From the NCBI GenBank assembly GCA_000827265.1, contig KN834906.1:7175-52613 (forward strand): a stretch of 45,439 bases of DNA, given 5' to 3'. Position numbers and translations under genes: made by a program. Positions 1 to 11,320 of the stretch are shown one piece after another (the stretch's first letter is position 1; each line of letters opens with the position of its first letter). The notes under the pieces were generated by a model, which was not told where the DNA came from, did not search any database, and saw only the letters and a list, made by a program, of their open reading frames with translations. Source of the DNA: Collybiopsis luxurians FD-317 M1 (Eukaryota; Basidiomycota; Agaricomycetes; Agaricales; Omphalotaceae).

Positions 1-279
1 GCACCAATGAAAAAAGCTAAGAAGCCAATTTAGCATCTTTGAATGCAAGAGGGAGAAAAGACAGACCATAAGATCATTGCATTTATATTCTATTTAGCTT
101 TCAGATGTCTGCCACAATATGGCATTAGAATTCAAGCTCCGAAACATTTTCAGACGATGGCAGCGATATATATGATGTGGTACCACTTTTTGACTGCTTT
201 TCCCAATATTGTTCACACGGGAATGATGAACAATGAGCTCGAAGATACTTAGATTGATTATTTAGCCTTAATGTCTCTC
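1..279. other. Non-coding stretch left of a DNA-element end
   Basis: No convincing coding frame is seen; the only open stretch (43-252, plus) has no recognisable domain and no coding character. The segment lies directly left of a terminal repeat block (280-418) whose orientation says it is the right-hand end of a DNA element. These bases are therefore probably interior sequence of that element, cut by the window edge. I see no match between them and the interior of the related element at 12087-14878. Confidence 0.4.
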
Positions 280-418
280 AAAGTAAGCACAAGTAAAAAA
301 GTAAATAAAGTTACTTAAGTTACTTGCAAGTAACTTTGTCGTGACAAAGTAACTTAAGTTACTTTTGTATGGCGAAGTTAGCGGAGTTTGAACTTCTCAA
401 GTTACTTTGTCAACACCC
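280..418 (+). repeat. Right terminus of a DNA element (related to 12087-14878)
   Basis: A block of iterated AAGTTACTT / AAGTAACTT words with an interrupted palindrome around GTCGTGAC, ending in AACACCCC. It matches the right terminal repeat of the element at 12087-14878 (its positions about 14779-14878), including the sequence ACTTTGTCGTGACAAAGTAA, the following GTTAGxGGAGTT region and the AACACCCC end. Family homology of the neighbouring pseudogene begins at about 417, right at this end. The element therefore appears to have inserted into that gene and removed or displaced its 5' part. Confidence 0.7.
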
Positions 419-3091
419 CTATGGGCTGATGATGTATCTGGCAACAAATCAAAACAGTACAACAAGCATATCAATTTTTATTCTGTCAACTCAAATCTTC
501 CTGGGCGACTTCTACACCAAGAATACTTTGTCCAGTTTGTATCAACTTCACCCAATGCTTCATTACCAGAGCAATTCTCAGCTCTGAAGGACATAATCAA
601 GTCAGTTATGTATTATGTATCTATACTTTCATTAACAGCCTGACTGCAGTGAAACTCATAAAAATCCCATCAAATGCTATAATGCCCACACAGGACAAAT
701 GTGTGGTGTGCGGCTCCGTATACCCAGTCTTCCAGCAGATAATCCTCAGCAGGCAGAAGAGGCATCCCAAGCGGGTGGAAATGCCAATCATCTCTGCCAG
801 AAATGTGAAGTTGGGGGAGCATATGAGGTGACTGCGTCAGATGAAGGATATCATGCATTATTTGATGTAAGTATTGATTGATTCAAATTTGGTTGTGTTG
901 CTGACTAATAATGGTCTTGTGCACTCAGCAGCTCAGACTCAAGAATGTCTCTGGGCTCAGCTTGAAGCTGCAACTCAAGGAAACAAGGATGCTGTTCGCC
1001 AAATGCAAACAAATACAGGCACCAAGGACAAGGTTGCTCAATACTGGATTGATATTCTCCTCGAAAAGGCCAAGATCTTCAAGCGTGAAAATCCAGATAA
1101 GTCACAGGATGAAATCACCATGGAGCTCCTGGGTTGGCTACGAGATCAGCCTGGTGACAAGGTCAATCCCTTGCTTGGTATTTCTGGTAATACACTGTTC
1201 CTTTCAGGTCTGAATATGAACTGACTTGACATATGAGATCTGGACCCTACCCAGGATACGCCTGTAGAAATTCTGCATACTATTCTGCTTGGGATTGTCA
1301 AATATGTGTGGCATCTATTTCACACATCACTTACTGATGCACAAAAAAGCCTGTTTGTGATGTGATTACAGTCTACAGATCTTGATGGTCTTACAGTACC
1401 TCCACTCTGCGCTGCATATATGATGCAGTATAATAACAATCTTATTGGGAAGCATTTCAAGACATTGATGCAAACCATGGCATTCCATGTTCACAGCCTA
1501 GTGACTCTGGACCATTTCAATCTGATACAATCAGTGGATGAGCTTGGGGCAATGCTTTGGGTTCATGAAATAAGCAATATGGACATGTATCTGGTGAGAA
1601 CATCATTGAGAACTTAAAACATTAGTGACACTCATATGCATCCCAGGATGACCTCAAGATTCTAATTGGGAATACATTGGATGCATTTGCTGCAGTTGAT
1701 GCAGCAAAAATCATCAACAAGGTTAAACTCCATTTGCTTACACACATTATCCCCGATATTTGTCATTTTGGACCTATCATTCAAAACTCAACAGAAGTTT
1801 TTGAGTGTTTTAATGCTATATTCCGGATGTGCTCAATTTTTAGCAATGGCCAGGCTCCAAGCCGTGACATTGCTTGGCAATTTTCAGGTATGGATTGTGT
1901 CAAACATATACTTAGCGGGGGGTTCTGGGAACAGTCAGGGGAATGGGTTCAAGCTAGTTCCCATGTTCGTGAGATTCTAACTTCCCAGCCAATGATCCAG
2001 TGACATCTAGGATGGATTCCTCAAAGTGCAATACATTATGGTATGAACCAATGATAATCTTGTATGACTTTTAAATACTCATAACTGCACTTGTTTGTGA
2101 CCAGGCTCCATGAAGCCTCTTTCTCAAAAGCAGTCAGCCTCCTTTCTATGGTCCACCACTCTGGCATCTTCTGTTCAAGATCAGGATTGGAAGATGTGGA
2201 AAAGCAATACATCAGTTGTTGCTAAGTCTGGAGACTGCTGTAAGATTGGGTCATAGGTAGCTGTGTCCAAAGAGACAGAGACAGTGGGCCTGCCATTTGT
2301 TCTTTGATTTCAGATTTCAAAAATGCTCATTTAATAATAGGATTTCTCAATTGGATGTATAGTGGAACTACTTTCACCTGCAGACTCTGGCCTGAGTTCA
2401 GCTTCAGGACTCAAGAGTGTTGTTACAGTCAAGCACTTTATTCTAGATCCAGAGCATCATCATCACTTCAAAATGCCAGCTCTGCACTGACCTCAGGCTG
2501 GAGATCTGCAATATATATTGGTCAACCCATCGGTATGTGCTGAATTGCATAAGTTTTTGTTATTTCTGCAATAGGGCAGTACAGGAGATTTTGTTTTGAC
2601 TCTCAGTCCAACATGACTGTCATGCAGCATCCTGTGTTCCAACAGGTTCACAGCAAGTGATTCAAGAGCGTCAAGTTACAGAATGTGTAACACAATACAT
2701 TGAACATGGTGATGACAACAACTTCATAATCAATATGTTTGCTTTGCATGATGCAGAGCTTGTACACTCATTACTTCCATGCACCCTTACTGCTCCTCTT
2801 CCACTAGTCACTGACCAAAAGCAGTTTTGTCACAGAGTGGCTGCAGACTTACAGAAAACTCAGATGGAAAAATGGAAGAAAACATCGGAAAAAGCAAAGG
2901 TGACAAGGGCAGCAACATGTCAATGGAAGGAAGCAAAAATGAGGCTGATGGAAGTCGAGTCATCCACAAGAATGGATGATAGCGGTGAGGAAGAGAATCA
3001 TGATGATGATTTTGACGAAGTGGGAAACTCTGACCCTGGACGACCACCAAAAAAGCGAAGGAGAAATGAGGACATTGACATTACATATTGA
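407..3091 (+). pseudogene. Decayed member of a multi-copy basidiomycete protein family (function unknown)
   Basis: Spliced frames read [18 protein letters not shown] at 407-600, then LPADNPQQAEEASQAGGNAN with a Cys pair (CQKC) at 700-870, TGTKDKVAQYWIDILLEKA at 1010-1075, [19 protein letters not shown] at 1259-1315, a long conserved stretch through GKHFKTLMQTMAFHVHSLV (1448-1505), and STEVFECFNAIFRMCSIFS at 1788-1845. I recognise this order as an uncharacterised family present in many copies in Agaricomycete genomes, probably repeat-associated. Introns of about 50 bp separate the exons (for example 868-930, 1187-1250, 1592-1647). The C-terminus (2657-3091) is acidic and ends with a basic PPKKRRR patch that could be a nuclear localisation signal. 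Lesions are clear: TGA at about 1359 inside an otherwise conserved stretch, TGA after MIQ at 2001, several stops at 2390-2450 and one near 2658. The 5' end abuts a transposon terminus. The biochemical role is unknown. Confidence 0.75.
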
Positions 3092-3135
3092 ACACTTCTA
3101 TTCTATGCCTAATTTGTAGTATGTACATTGAGGCT

Positions 3136-3859
3136 CTAACCATGCATCAGTTGTGACCATGACATGTTTTGAGTCTCTTCAGAAGGACCAATCGCAAGAT
3201 CTTCATCAAAAGAATCAGAATTGATCTTGCTGTTGTTGGTAGCAGAGTCTTCTGCAGTGTTGTTAGCTTGAGTTGACTTTGAAGGAGTAGCAAGCTGGCA
3301 AGCACTTTATTGAGAATATTGAATCAAGAAAGGTTGAGATCATACCATTTCAAGGAACTCTTGTACTGGTTCAGGGTACTGATACTCTGATTCCTCACTG
3401 TGTCCTGACATCTGATTTTCAAGCAGTTCTGAAATTTGCTGTTCTTGGGATTTGGCGGCAATGATTGGACCAGGTTGACCACTGGCCTTACACTTATTGC
3501 CAGTGCATCTAGCCAGCTCTTCTTCTATCTCTTGCTGCTCAATACATTCAGGTTCAGAGTCAGGAACAATTTCTGAGACATCGGAAGCTCCAGGAATATT
3601 CCTCCGCCATGAATCAATTGTGTCAGTGCATTCAAAATGCAGAATTAAAGTCTGTACACTGTATCAGAGTCTATCGAAGAGAGAGAATCAATTTAGGACA
3701 TACAACAGGACCAGGGGATGGATTGATTGTCAGCTGTAACGTTGATCCAGCTTGCGGGTAGAGCCGAATAGGATTAACTTGTGGTGTGTCAGTATTCATG
3801 GGGGATATAGAGGGAGTGTTCTTGAATGTTGTCCTTAAATAGACAAGTGTGTGGTCCAA
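3136..3859 (-). CDS. Small three-exon hypothetical protein
   Basis: Minus-strand exons 3859-3704, 3651-3346 and 3294-3136 join in phase 0 with GT...AG introns (GTATGT and GTATGA donors; GTACAG and TGCCAG acceptors) and give about 206 codons, or about 186 if translation starts at the second Met (3799). Visible parts are a Pro-rich start (TINPSPGPV), TLILHFECTDTIDSWRRNIP early in exon 2, then an acidic Glu/Ser-rich tail with ECIEQQEIEEELAR and, in exon 3, DSFDEDLAIGPSEETQ. There is no signal peptide or membrane segment. It runs tail-to-tail with the pseudogene at 407-3091. No stop or frameshift is needed, which is unusual here. An open frame just upstream (4097-3789, starting MDVTVQGK) might hold an extra 5' exon, but I could not place a convincing splice. 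I do not recognise the family well enough to name it. Confidence 0.5.
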
Positions 3860-4172
3860 AAAGGTTGAATTCTAGGGAGAATAGACAACAAATCATAGAG
3901 AACTGTGACAATTGCGAGCAATAAAGGCCAGTGGTCAAATCGGAGGTCAATGTGATATCAAAGAGAGCATTGAGATGCCCGATATGGTCTGATATTGCAA
4001 ATACCGCAGACGGCCACCCCGGCCTGATACAAAGGTTAACCGATGTGTTATTGTTCTCAAAGTTGACAGCCACTTTTCCTTGAACCGTAACATCCATTTC
4101 TTAACAATACCCTCATATTAAGACGACCTTAAGATCAATTGGCGGTGTACGAAGTTGCCAGTTGGAGCTTAC

Positions 4173-4632
4173 CTGTGGGGAAATGTTGAATACTTGTCCT
4201 TCGCCGACCCAAGTTCGACTGGTCCCTTTGCGAGATTCGATGCTATTTCTATGAGACCGATAAAAGTTTATGTATCTGTACTCCAGCGTAGTATACAGTC
4301 AGATCAGAAAAGGAACACTCACTTGTAATCCGACAACTCGAAATGCTTCACAACCCCTCTGATATTCTCCGTCACCTTCTCCTTCTCGTCATATACCTCG
4401 ACCACCTCCCTCCACCCCAATAACTTCCTCGTCCCAAGTTTCCTACTCGCATACTCGGATGTGTCGCATACTGTCCCTGTACCCTCAAACGGCTATGAGA
4501 CAAGGTTTAAGGACGAGGGGGTACAGCGGGGAACAGGAGATTCACCTTACGGCGGGTTGGTGTGATTTCAACAGAGCCTGAGCTGGAAAGGTTGAGTTTG
4601 GAGTTGTGCACGGTGGGCATAACGGTAGTCAT
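4173..4632 (-). pseudogene. 5' fragment A of a long-chain acyl-CoA synthetase gene
   Basis: Minus-strand exons at about 4632-4549 (MTTVMPTVHNSKL...), 4492-4323 and 4275-4173. Exon 2 encodes PFEGTGTVCDTSEYASRKLG followed by LLGWREVVEVYDEKEKVTE and ends HFELSDYK, the typical N-terminus of fungal long-chain fatty-acid-CoA ligases (FAA1/FAA4 type, AMP-forming). These enzymes activate fatty acids to acyl-CoA at endomembranes. Exon 3 should continue with the block that reads YISFFELAKTALNL in fragment C, but here it has drifted to YINFYRSHRNSIESRKG before VFNI. After a donor site at 4172 the homology ends: the AMP-binding P-loop and everything C-terminal is missing. Two related fragments lie at 9779-10480 and 10737-11320. 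The piece cannot encode an active enzyme. Confidence 0.75.
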
Positions 4633-5322
4633 TGGAGAAAAATGACGAGCGGCGTAAAATGCTAGGTTGACATATGTTGACGCGATTACGTCAGCTCGGA
4701 GCGCATCAGTCTTTTTTAGTCAATGCTGTTACGGGAACTCAGTGCTCTTCGTATAATTGGCCGATTTAGCCAGTTTATACTCACAGTCTCGAGTCATATA
4801 GACGCTGAACAAAAGTTCGAGGTGTCACCGAGGCGACACGCATTTGACATGTGTCAACCTTATTCGAAGGCTCTTGTAAAGTCTTGGCAGTATCTCTACG
4901 TATGTAGTAAATTTATTTCCATGACTTCCTCAGTCCTCGTCTTTTTACCTTCTACCCCTTCCCCCAGTGTCCTGTCACTGTTATGTATGTACATGATCCC
5001 ACTAACAGAAACCATCGATGCTTACTTCGGTTCCTTTTTAGGCTGTGCGAGTCCGAGCAAGGAGTTTACGAGGTCATATGATAGAACGATATAAAGTCAA
5101 TCTGGGGTGCGCACTTACCTTCTATTCTGCTCAGTGCCCAGGTCAGGGGTTTTTTTGTCAGCCTTATTACGATCAATAAAGAAATGTAAATGCGAAAGCC
5201 TGCGACAATAGGTACTACCAGTACTTATAAAACATGTTCAAAGCCGTAAATACTGTGCATCAACGACAGAAGGTAAAAAAAAAGATATAAATAAAAGAAC
5301 GGATTTACCGTAAGCTTTAGTA
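4633..5322. repeat. Upstream region of LACS fragment A, shared with the region upstream of fragment C
   Basis: The segment contains GCGTAAAATGC and TTGACGCGATTACGTCA near 4650-4695; very similar words precede fragment B (10525-10560) and, more degenerately, fragment C (11340-11380). CTCAGTGCTCTTCGTAT at about 4738 recurs at 11455. A pyrimidine-rich stretch followed by TGTCACTGTTATG-TATGTAC (about 4972-4993) recurs at 11931-11950, including the following CCATCGAT. So the LACS pieces were duplicated with several hundred bases of 5' flank. No coding frame here is convincing. The part 5100-5322 holds nothing that I recognise. Confidence 0.55.
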
Positions 5323-5382
5323 AATGCTAACTGGAACCTCGCCTTGCCCCGATTGGACTATCAGTACTACTGCTGCTCTCTG

Positions 5383-8300
5383 CTACAAGCCATCATCTCT
5401 CTTTCCTTTTTTAACATTTACATATGCCTCCTTGGTACTGGTCTTCCTTTTCTTTCCTAATAATCCTTTACCAACTAGTTCAGTTGCAACATCTTCAATA
5501 CAACTTGCCCAGTTCTCCCCATACACACAGTCCCGGAAAGACAGTTTAGTGTACCCATCACTTGAGATAATGCATTGGGTCCCGGGGGTCCACAGACACT
5601 TGCGATAAGATGGAGGAATCCAAACAATAGGATTTGGATTTCCAGGAAATTTAATCCATCCATCATGTGTTATACTCCAATTTTCATAATCTAAGGGAAA
5701 TTGTGGAACAGGGGAAGAAGATCTTTGAAGAGATGAACCCTTATCATTATCAGATGTACCTACAGTTGATGCTAATGATGGAAACCCATCTGGATGGCTT
5801 CTTGGCGACTGCATACCGGCAGTAATATCCCAAATTCTCAAGGTACCATCAATAGAGCCTGACACAATCTTACTATGACCAATTCATAGAAGTTACATTG
5901 TCTTCAAATGCTTGTAGGGGTTGAACCAGCTGTGCACCTGTTGTAACATCCCAAATCTTCACAGTCTGATTCTCAGATACTGATACAATTCTGGTTCCAT
6001 CAGGTGAAAATGTTACTCAAGATATATTACTTGTGTGACTGGCCAGAGTATGGCCCAACTGGCCAGTAAAGACTTCCCAAATCTTGATTTCATTAGCATA
6101 GAAAGTCACAATTTGGGTTCCATTAGGAGAGAATTTTGGATTATAGTGATGGGAAATATCTTTATGCATAATCTCAGTGCAGGCTTTTGTGCTCATGTCA
6201 TATAGATATAAAGTTCCCCTATATCCCAACTGAGTTACAATTTTGGTCCCATCTGGTGAAATGGCCCTGAAAATGCAATGATATCGCTGTACAGCCAACT
6301 GCGTGCCAGTCATTGCATCCCAGATTACTACACTATTGTGTTCCCAGCTGCCTGGCTGACTGCTCTTTGCGGCTGTGGTTACAAGTTTAGTTCTGTCAGA
6401 AGAAAAAGTTTGGGCATTAAGAGACCCATCCAGGGAGCCACAATCAGGACCACAGATCGGGAAACCTAGAGTGGAATCCCAAGCCCAAATGCTTACAGTT
6501 CCTTGTTCCTAGTCACTCAGTGCAATTTTAAAGGCATCATGAGAAAACACTGTAGAATCTATGTGAACTCCTTCAATTTGTACACTATGCAATGGTTTGG
6601 CCATAACACCATCCCAAATTCTGACTCTGCCACCATAGAAGACCACCCCTATTGTCATTCGATCAGCTGAAAATGCTACTGATTCAACGTCGTCTTCATT
6701 GTCTTCTTGGGAACCAGCAAGTAGGTCACCTGAAATGGAGTCATAAATTTGCAAGTTTCCTGTAACATCAACAGCAAGAACAGTTGTTCCATCTAAATTA
6801 AATGCCACTGAACATACGACACTGCTATCTAGATTGAAATCAGGAACCAATTGAGTTGCATCCCAGATCTTTATTGTTCCATCTCTAGCGCCCATTATCA
6901 TCTTACTTCCATTGGGAGAAAATGCTATTTCTGAAACTCCCCCACTGTACTTTTCTAGAGAATTGCATAAATGTCTACCAGAAGGAATATCAAACATTCG
7001 CACTAATCCAAACTCTGAGCCGAGCACAATTTGGGATCCATCAGGAGACAAGACCATGAACTCAAAATTATTATCTTCCAAAGTACAGCTGCCCACCTGT
7101 GCACCTGTGCTAACCTCCCAAATACTAAGAGAAATGTCACGAGCATCATAAGAGCCAGTTACAAGTTTGGCTCCATCAGAAGAAAATGACACTACCATAT
7201 GTTGTCTAGAATGTAATGATGGAAAACCGGCGACTTGCTCACCTGTAAGAGTATGCCAAACACTCACAGGCCTGTCATGCAAACATAAAGCAATTTGGGT
7301 ACCATCAGGAGTAAGTGCTGCTTTGACAACTTCACCCTCATCTCCCAGTTGAAACTGATGTAGCCTTATACCAGTCCTGGCATCCCAGAATGTTAGAGTT
7401 CGATCTTTAGAAACTGATATTACTCTGATTTCATCTACCAAAAATCCCACACACTTGGTTTTATCCCAGGAATCCAATGAAATTTCACATAGCTGAGCTC
7501 CAGTTGTTGCATCACAAACTTGTGCTATTCCATTGTTATCCCGTGATTAAATTTTGCTGCCATCCAGTGAAAATGCTATTGATACTAATCCTTCAAAATG
7601 TGACTCCAAAGAAGCAACCAATTGGGCACCCGTGGTGGCATCTAAAATCTGACATTCACCTTCAAGATTTCCAATAACTATTCGAGCACCATCCGGGGAC
7701 AATGCAAGAAAATCAATCTCGGAAGCGGCTTTTAAAACTGCCAAAGGTTCACTTTGAATAAACATACATCTCTGCTCTATTACAATTCCCTTCGCAATGC
7801 GTGGCTTGAAATCAAATTGATTGTCCCAGAATGGCAAGATGCTAATATATAAATGTGGGGTAATCCCTTTTGCTGGACTGTAACCAAAAGCTTCAATCAG
7901 GTTGTTCAAATTCTGTAGCATGGCTTGGGTCAAGTTCATCCTTGAATTCAGCATAAATTTCTAACAGGAATGTTACACTCTTGAGTAACCAGCATTATAC
8001 ACAAAGTATACTTACCTTGATCAGCTGTTGCATAGCTTGCCTACACTGTTCAAATTGATTTAACACACTCATGGCTTCAATCCAATATACACTCTTTTCT
8101 GTCAAAAAATCATTCAAAGGTTGCTCAATGATGTCATTCAGATTACATTGAATGCAATGAAAATTCCAATACTGGCAAGAATATCGAAGAGCTTCGCTGA
8201 TTTTGTCTCCCAAACCTTTCACTTCAGCATCCGGTATATATGAAGAGGGATGCTTACACGTGTTGAATTCTAGTTGAGCCAAAGTTGTGAAACATGCCAA

Positions 8301-8822
8301 ACTCAAATCAGAATGTTGGATGTATGCATCATAGGATGGTTCAGCTCCACTTGAGAATGAAATGGGCAAATGATGCATGAAAAGTAAACACAGCCTGATC
8401 AGTTTCCGAGATATAGAAAACAGCCTGGAGTCTGGCCACAAGATGTTCAAGAATTTCTGGTTCTAGTTTGATGAGATTAGCAATTGCATTGCATGACAGC
8501 GGGCTTCCCAAGGATATGATTGTTTGAATGACCTTCCAGTCTTCCTTTATCTCACTGGGATCACTGTGTGACATTACACTGGTTAAAATAGTGCTATAAA
8601 GAGCATTCAAACTCTCAGGGTTTCCCTGGTTGTCTAATGACTTTGCTAACCTCTGTTTTTTCCTGATTCTTCCATCACCACTTTTCACATATTTCACAAC
8701 TGTTGCTGCATAGATGAACAGTGTCCCAGATAGATCAGTGAGAGGTTCTACTTCCCATGTTGCTTGGAAGATATCCTTCAGTTGAAGCAGATGAGCTCTC
8801 TTTATATTCTCTTTCCTGTGTC
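5383..8822 (-). pseudogene. NACHT-WD40 (NLR/STAND-type) protein, N-terminally truncated and broken
   Basis: Read on the minus strand, the 8822-8350 part matches the region C-terminal to the NACHT ATPase (TLFIYAATVVKYV, then SLNALYSTILTSVM, then the short HASFAHF motif). Then comes a helical linker (8340-8016), an intron at 8015-7961, and AFGYSPAKGITPHLYISILP. About 15 WD40 blades follow, such as AFSPNGSKMIMGARDGTIKI at about 6920-6860. The C-terminus (5865-5383) has DGWIKFPGNPNPIVWIPPSY, the usual tail of Agaricomycete NACHT-WD proteins. Known family role: signal-transducing ATPases of the STAND class, several of them in fungal non-self recognition and programmed cell death. Lesions: frameshift at about 8350, stops at about 7549 (TAA), 6509 (TAG) and about 6018 (TGA), and a frame change near 5875. 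The P-loop and Walker B are absent because homology stops at 8822. It is non-functional as assembled. Confidence 0.85.
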
Positions 8823-9778
8823 AGGTCATAATGCGATCGAGTCGCATCGCATGACTTGCTGTTAATTGACCGGATCGATTCCAAAGATCCCTGTCAATGA
8901 ATTATTGCCAAAACCGGATTTTTTCCCCTTGTAATGGCACACAAGTGCCTTCGGTGGAACATGGTTCCCAGCGGTCAGATGTACCATCTAGCCTGGGTTG
9001 CGCTATCTTACTATTTACTCATCCCTTCCTGTTTTATAGATCGATGACCGAAATGCTTTAAAGGTTCACAGGCAGTGCTCTTAATGCGCTGTCGGCTGTT
9101 TCCGAATCTCATATTGAATGCTTCATCGGGTTTATTTCCGACCCCCTCAAGCTGTTGATTAAATAGATCGAGAGGAAATATCGCGCTTATCGATGTAGGG
9201 AACGTGATACATCGGAGCTAGCACAACGAGCAAGTGGGAAGATTCTTCTGGAGAGCAGCAATGGGCCAGCAGAACCGATATATTATAATGTACCATATTT
9301 TCATCAAAGGCGGAACACAAGAATCGAAATGAAATGCAAAAGAAGAAGGCGAGAAAGAGGAAATCGCATTATTTTCAAAGCCTGTTGACCTCATCGACTT
9401 CGAAGAATTCCAAATAAAGGCAAGAAACCATAAATTGATCCAAAAAACCGGAAAGACAACCATGGAGTTGATGCTCCCGAAATGATCACCATGACCAGAA
9501 TCCCAGAATCACACCGCACAAATCGCATTTCACATCCCCTCCGGATCTCATCCTGTACGAGATTCGGCCCTTTTTTATTCCCACTCCCAGCTCAGCGCTC
9601 AGTACCGGAATCAAAGCCTGAGCATTTTTACACGCGTCTCTTTTTTCCCATCCGATTTAAACGCCAACTCTCCGAAACCGAACCAACAACAACTGGTAAC
9701 TTTTGGGGAAAAAAGCTTACCTAGCGGCCAGACTCAACGTCTCATCAATATTTCATTGCACCACATCCGATCCGATCC
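8823..9778. other. CpG-richer intergenic stretch, no recognisable gene
   Basis: Base use changes at the truncated NLR end: CG dinucleotides become common (GCGATCGAGTCGCATCGCAT at 8832-8851, which also holds the inverted repeat ATGCGAT...ATCGCAT). Several open frames exist on both strands (for example 9218-9463 minus and 9482-9724 plus), but none shows a domain, a splice pattern or a continuation. The interval probably is part of the same inserted or rearranged block as LACS fragments B and C. I see no promoter or terminator that I can defend. Confidence 0.4.
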
Positions 9779-10480
9779 TCAACCATCGTCTGAGTGACAT
9801 CGAAAGCGGCTCGCCCTCACCTGATCCAATCCTATCCAACAACTCATTCCTCGGCTCCCGTCGCAAATGCCACATTTTACCGTAGTCGGTCCTGCGAGAA
9901 CTTTATGCAGTGTAAAGAAGCTCGACAATAGATTTGAGGACGTGTGCGAGGGGGAGAAAGGCCAGGCACGTGTCAGATAATCGCACAGGAGGGTGCACAA
10001 GGTTCCTATGGACGCGACGAGGGTGTAGTGGGTGGGCATTGGGGGAACCGGTTGAGCTGAAGGTGTAGATTTAGATACGCTCTTGATCATTGTGAACTTA
10101 TTCCGCAGCGTACGCAAGCTGTCGACCGAAAATACCTGAATACCTACTTAAATTCCACAATAAAGAAAAGAAAAGGCTAAACGCTCACTTGTAAACTGAC
10201 AACTCGAAATACACCCCTTAACCACTATCCCGCAACATATTCTGTTACCTCCTTCTCCTCGTTGTGTATCTGAGCGCATCTCTCCACCCCAACGCTTTTC
10301 TCATCTCGCGAGTCTTGCTCGTGTACTCACACCGCCTGTATTTCGTCAAACGAATGCGATACCAGCTGGGAGGAGGAGAGGGCGCACCGGCGGGTAGGGA
10401 GTTCGCCAGGTGTAGGGCTGCTGTTAATTTCCGCAGAGCTGGAGCTGTAGAAATGGGTTTGGAAGTGTGCATTGATGGTA
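9779..10480 (-). pseudogene. Fragment B of a long-chain acyl-CoA synthetase gene, internally deleted
   Basis: On the minus strand the 10480-10190 part aligns with exons 1-2 of fragment A (HTSKP near 10470; GWRDA at 10295; a YFELSVYK-like end before a GTGAGC donor near 10190), with frameshifts between. After that the sequence jumps to the middle of the enzyme: LVASIGTLCTLLCDYL (about 10040-9990) and, one frame over, LAFLPLAHVLKSIVELL (about 9965-9913). This is the conserved stretch found after the first AMP-binding motif in LACS enzymes. The P-loop segment and the block present in fragment C are missing, so an internal deletion joined two distant parts. The expected start codon is replaced by ATA in an otherwise similar context. 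It cannot encode an active enzyme. Confidence 0.65.
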
Positions 10481-10736
10481 TGGTCGAAAGAGAGTATTAG
10501 TTTGAGGTGAGGAAAACACGAGCCGCGTAAAATGCGACGTATGGTTGACGCGATTACATCATGGTTCAAGTCCTCGACTTGGCTTGGAACACAGTATACT
10601 TGTTAAACAGTGGAAGAACCTAGAAATAAACGAGCAATGCATACTTGATACGAGATTCAAGAAGAGAACGGAGAGAAAAGGAGAGAAAACGCCGAGGAAA
10701 GTAAGAGTCCATCTATCGAAAGCATCTTAACCCGCT

Positions 10737-11320
10737 CTAATCCCCCGATCTTATCCACTCTTTCTTCGGCTCCCTGACGTAGATGATGTACTTGACCATA
10801 GGCGTATCAGGGAACGCTTTATGCAGTGTCGGCAAGAGTTCGGCAATAATGAAGAGACCAATATCGTTTGGTTCATCGAGCGAGCGGGTGAGGTTGGATT
10901 CTGCCAAGAGTATGGTACGCTGTGGCGATGGTTGTTGGAATAGAGGAACACGCGTGTTCGATTCGGATTTGCCAGTTAGGACTTGTCTGTGCACAAACGC
11001 TAAACGTTGTCCCTTCGCCGACGCAAGTTCGACCAGTCCCTTTTCGAGATTCAATGCTGTTTTCGCGAGTTCAAAAAAGCTGATGTATCTGGGCTCCAGG
11101 TTTGCCTAGAAATAAATCAAAAAGGCCGAAAACACTCGTAATCCGACAAATCAAAATAGTTCACGACTTCTTCTCCTTTACCTCCTTCCCTTGAACATTC
11201 TTTGTCACCTTCACCTCCTTATCATGCACCTCAACCAGACCTTCTTCGTCCCATGTGTCCTATTCGCGTACTCGAGCACGTCGCATACCGTGTCTATACC
11301 CTCAAGTGGTTCCGAGGCCA
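10737..11320 (-). pseudogene. Fragment C of a long-chain acyl-CoA synthetase gene
   Basis: On the minus strand, PLEGIDTVCDVLEYANRTHG (about 11318-11255) matches exon 2 of fragment A. A frameshift at about 11250 is followed by GLVEVHDKEVKVTKNV and a YFDLSDYE-like end. After an intron comes PRYISFFELAKTALNLEKGL (about 11093-11034), then SLDEPNDIGLFIIAELLPTL (about 10883-10825) and VKYIIYVREPKKEW. These are consecutive conserved blocks of the N-terminal half of fungal long-chain acyl-CoA synthetases. Exon 1 is not found, the frame stops at about 10739 and the AMP-binding core is absent. It lies directly upstream of fragment B on the same strand, suggesting tandem duplication followed by decay. 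Confidence 0.75.

Noticed and set aside
300..360. Iterated AAGTTACTT words as a CRISPR-like array
   Set aside because: Words are short, in both orientations and without uniform spacers; they belong to a DNA-element terminus.
3789..4097. Minus-strand frame MDVTVQGK... as a separate gene or 5' exon of the small gene
   Set aside because: No good donor/acceptor pair joins it to 3859-3704 and no domain is visible; kept only as a remark in that entry.
4723..5094. 123-codon open frame upstream of LACS fragment A
   Set aside because: The related segment upstream of fragment C does not keep the frame; composition is non-coding.
8832..8851. Inverted repeat ATGCGAT/ATCGCAT as possible element end or operator
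   Set aside because: Short, single occurrence found by eye and no matching partner nearby.
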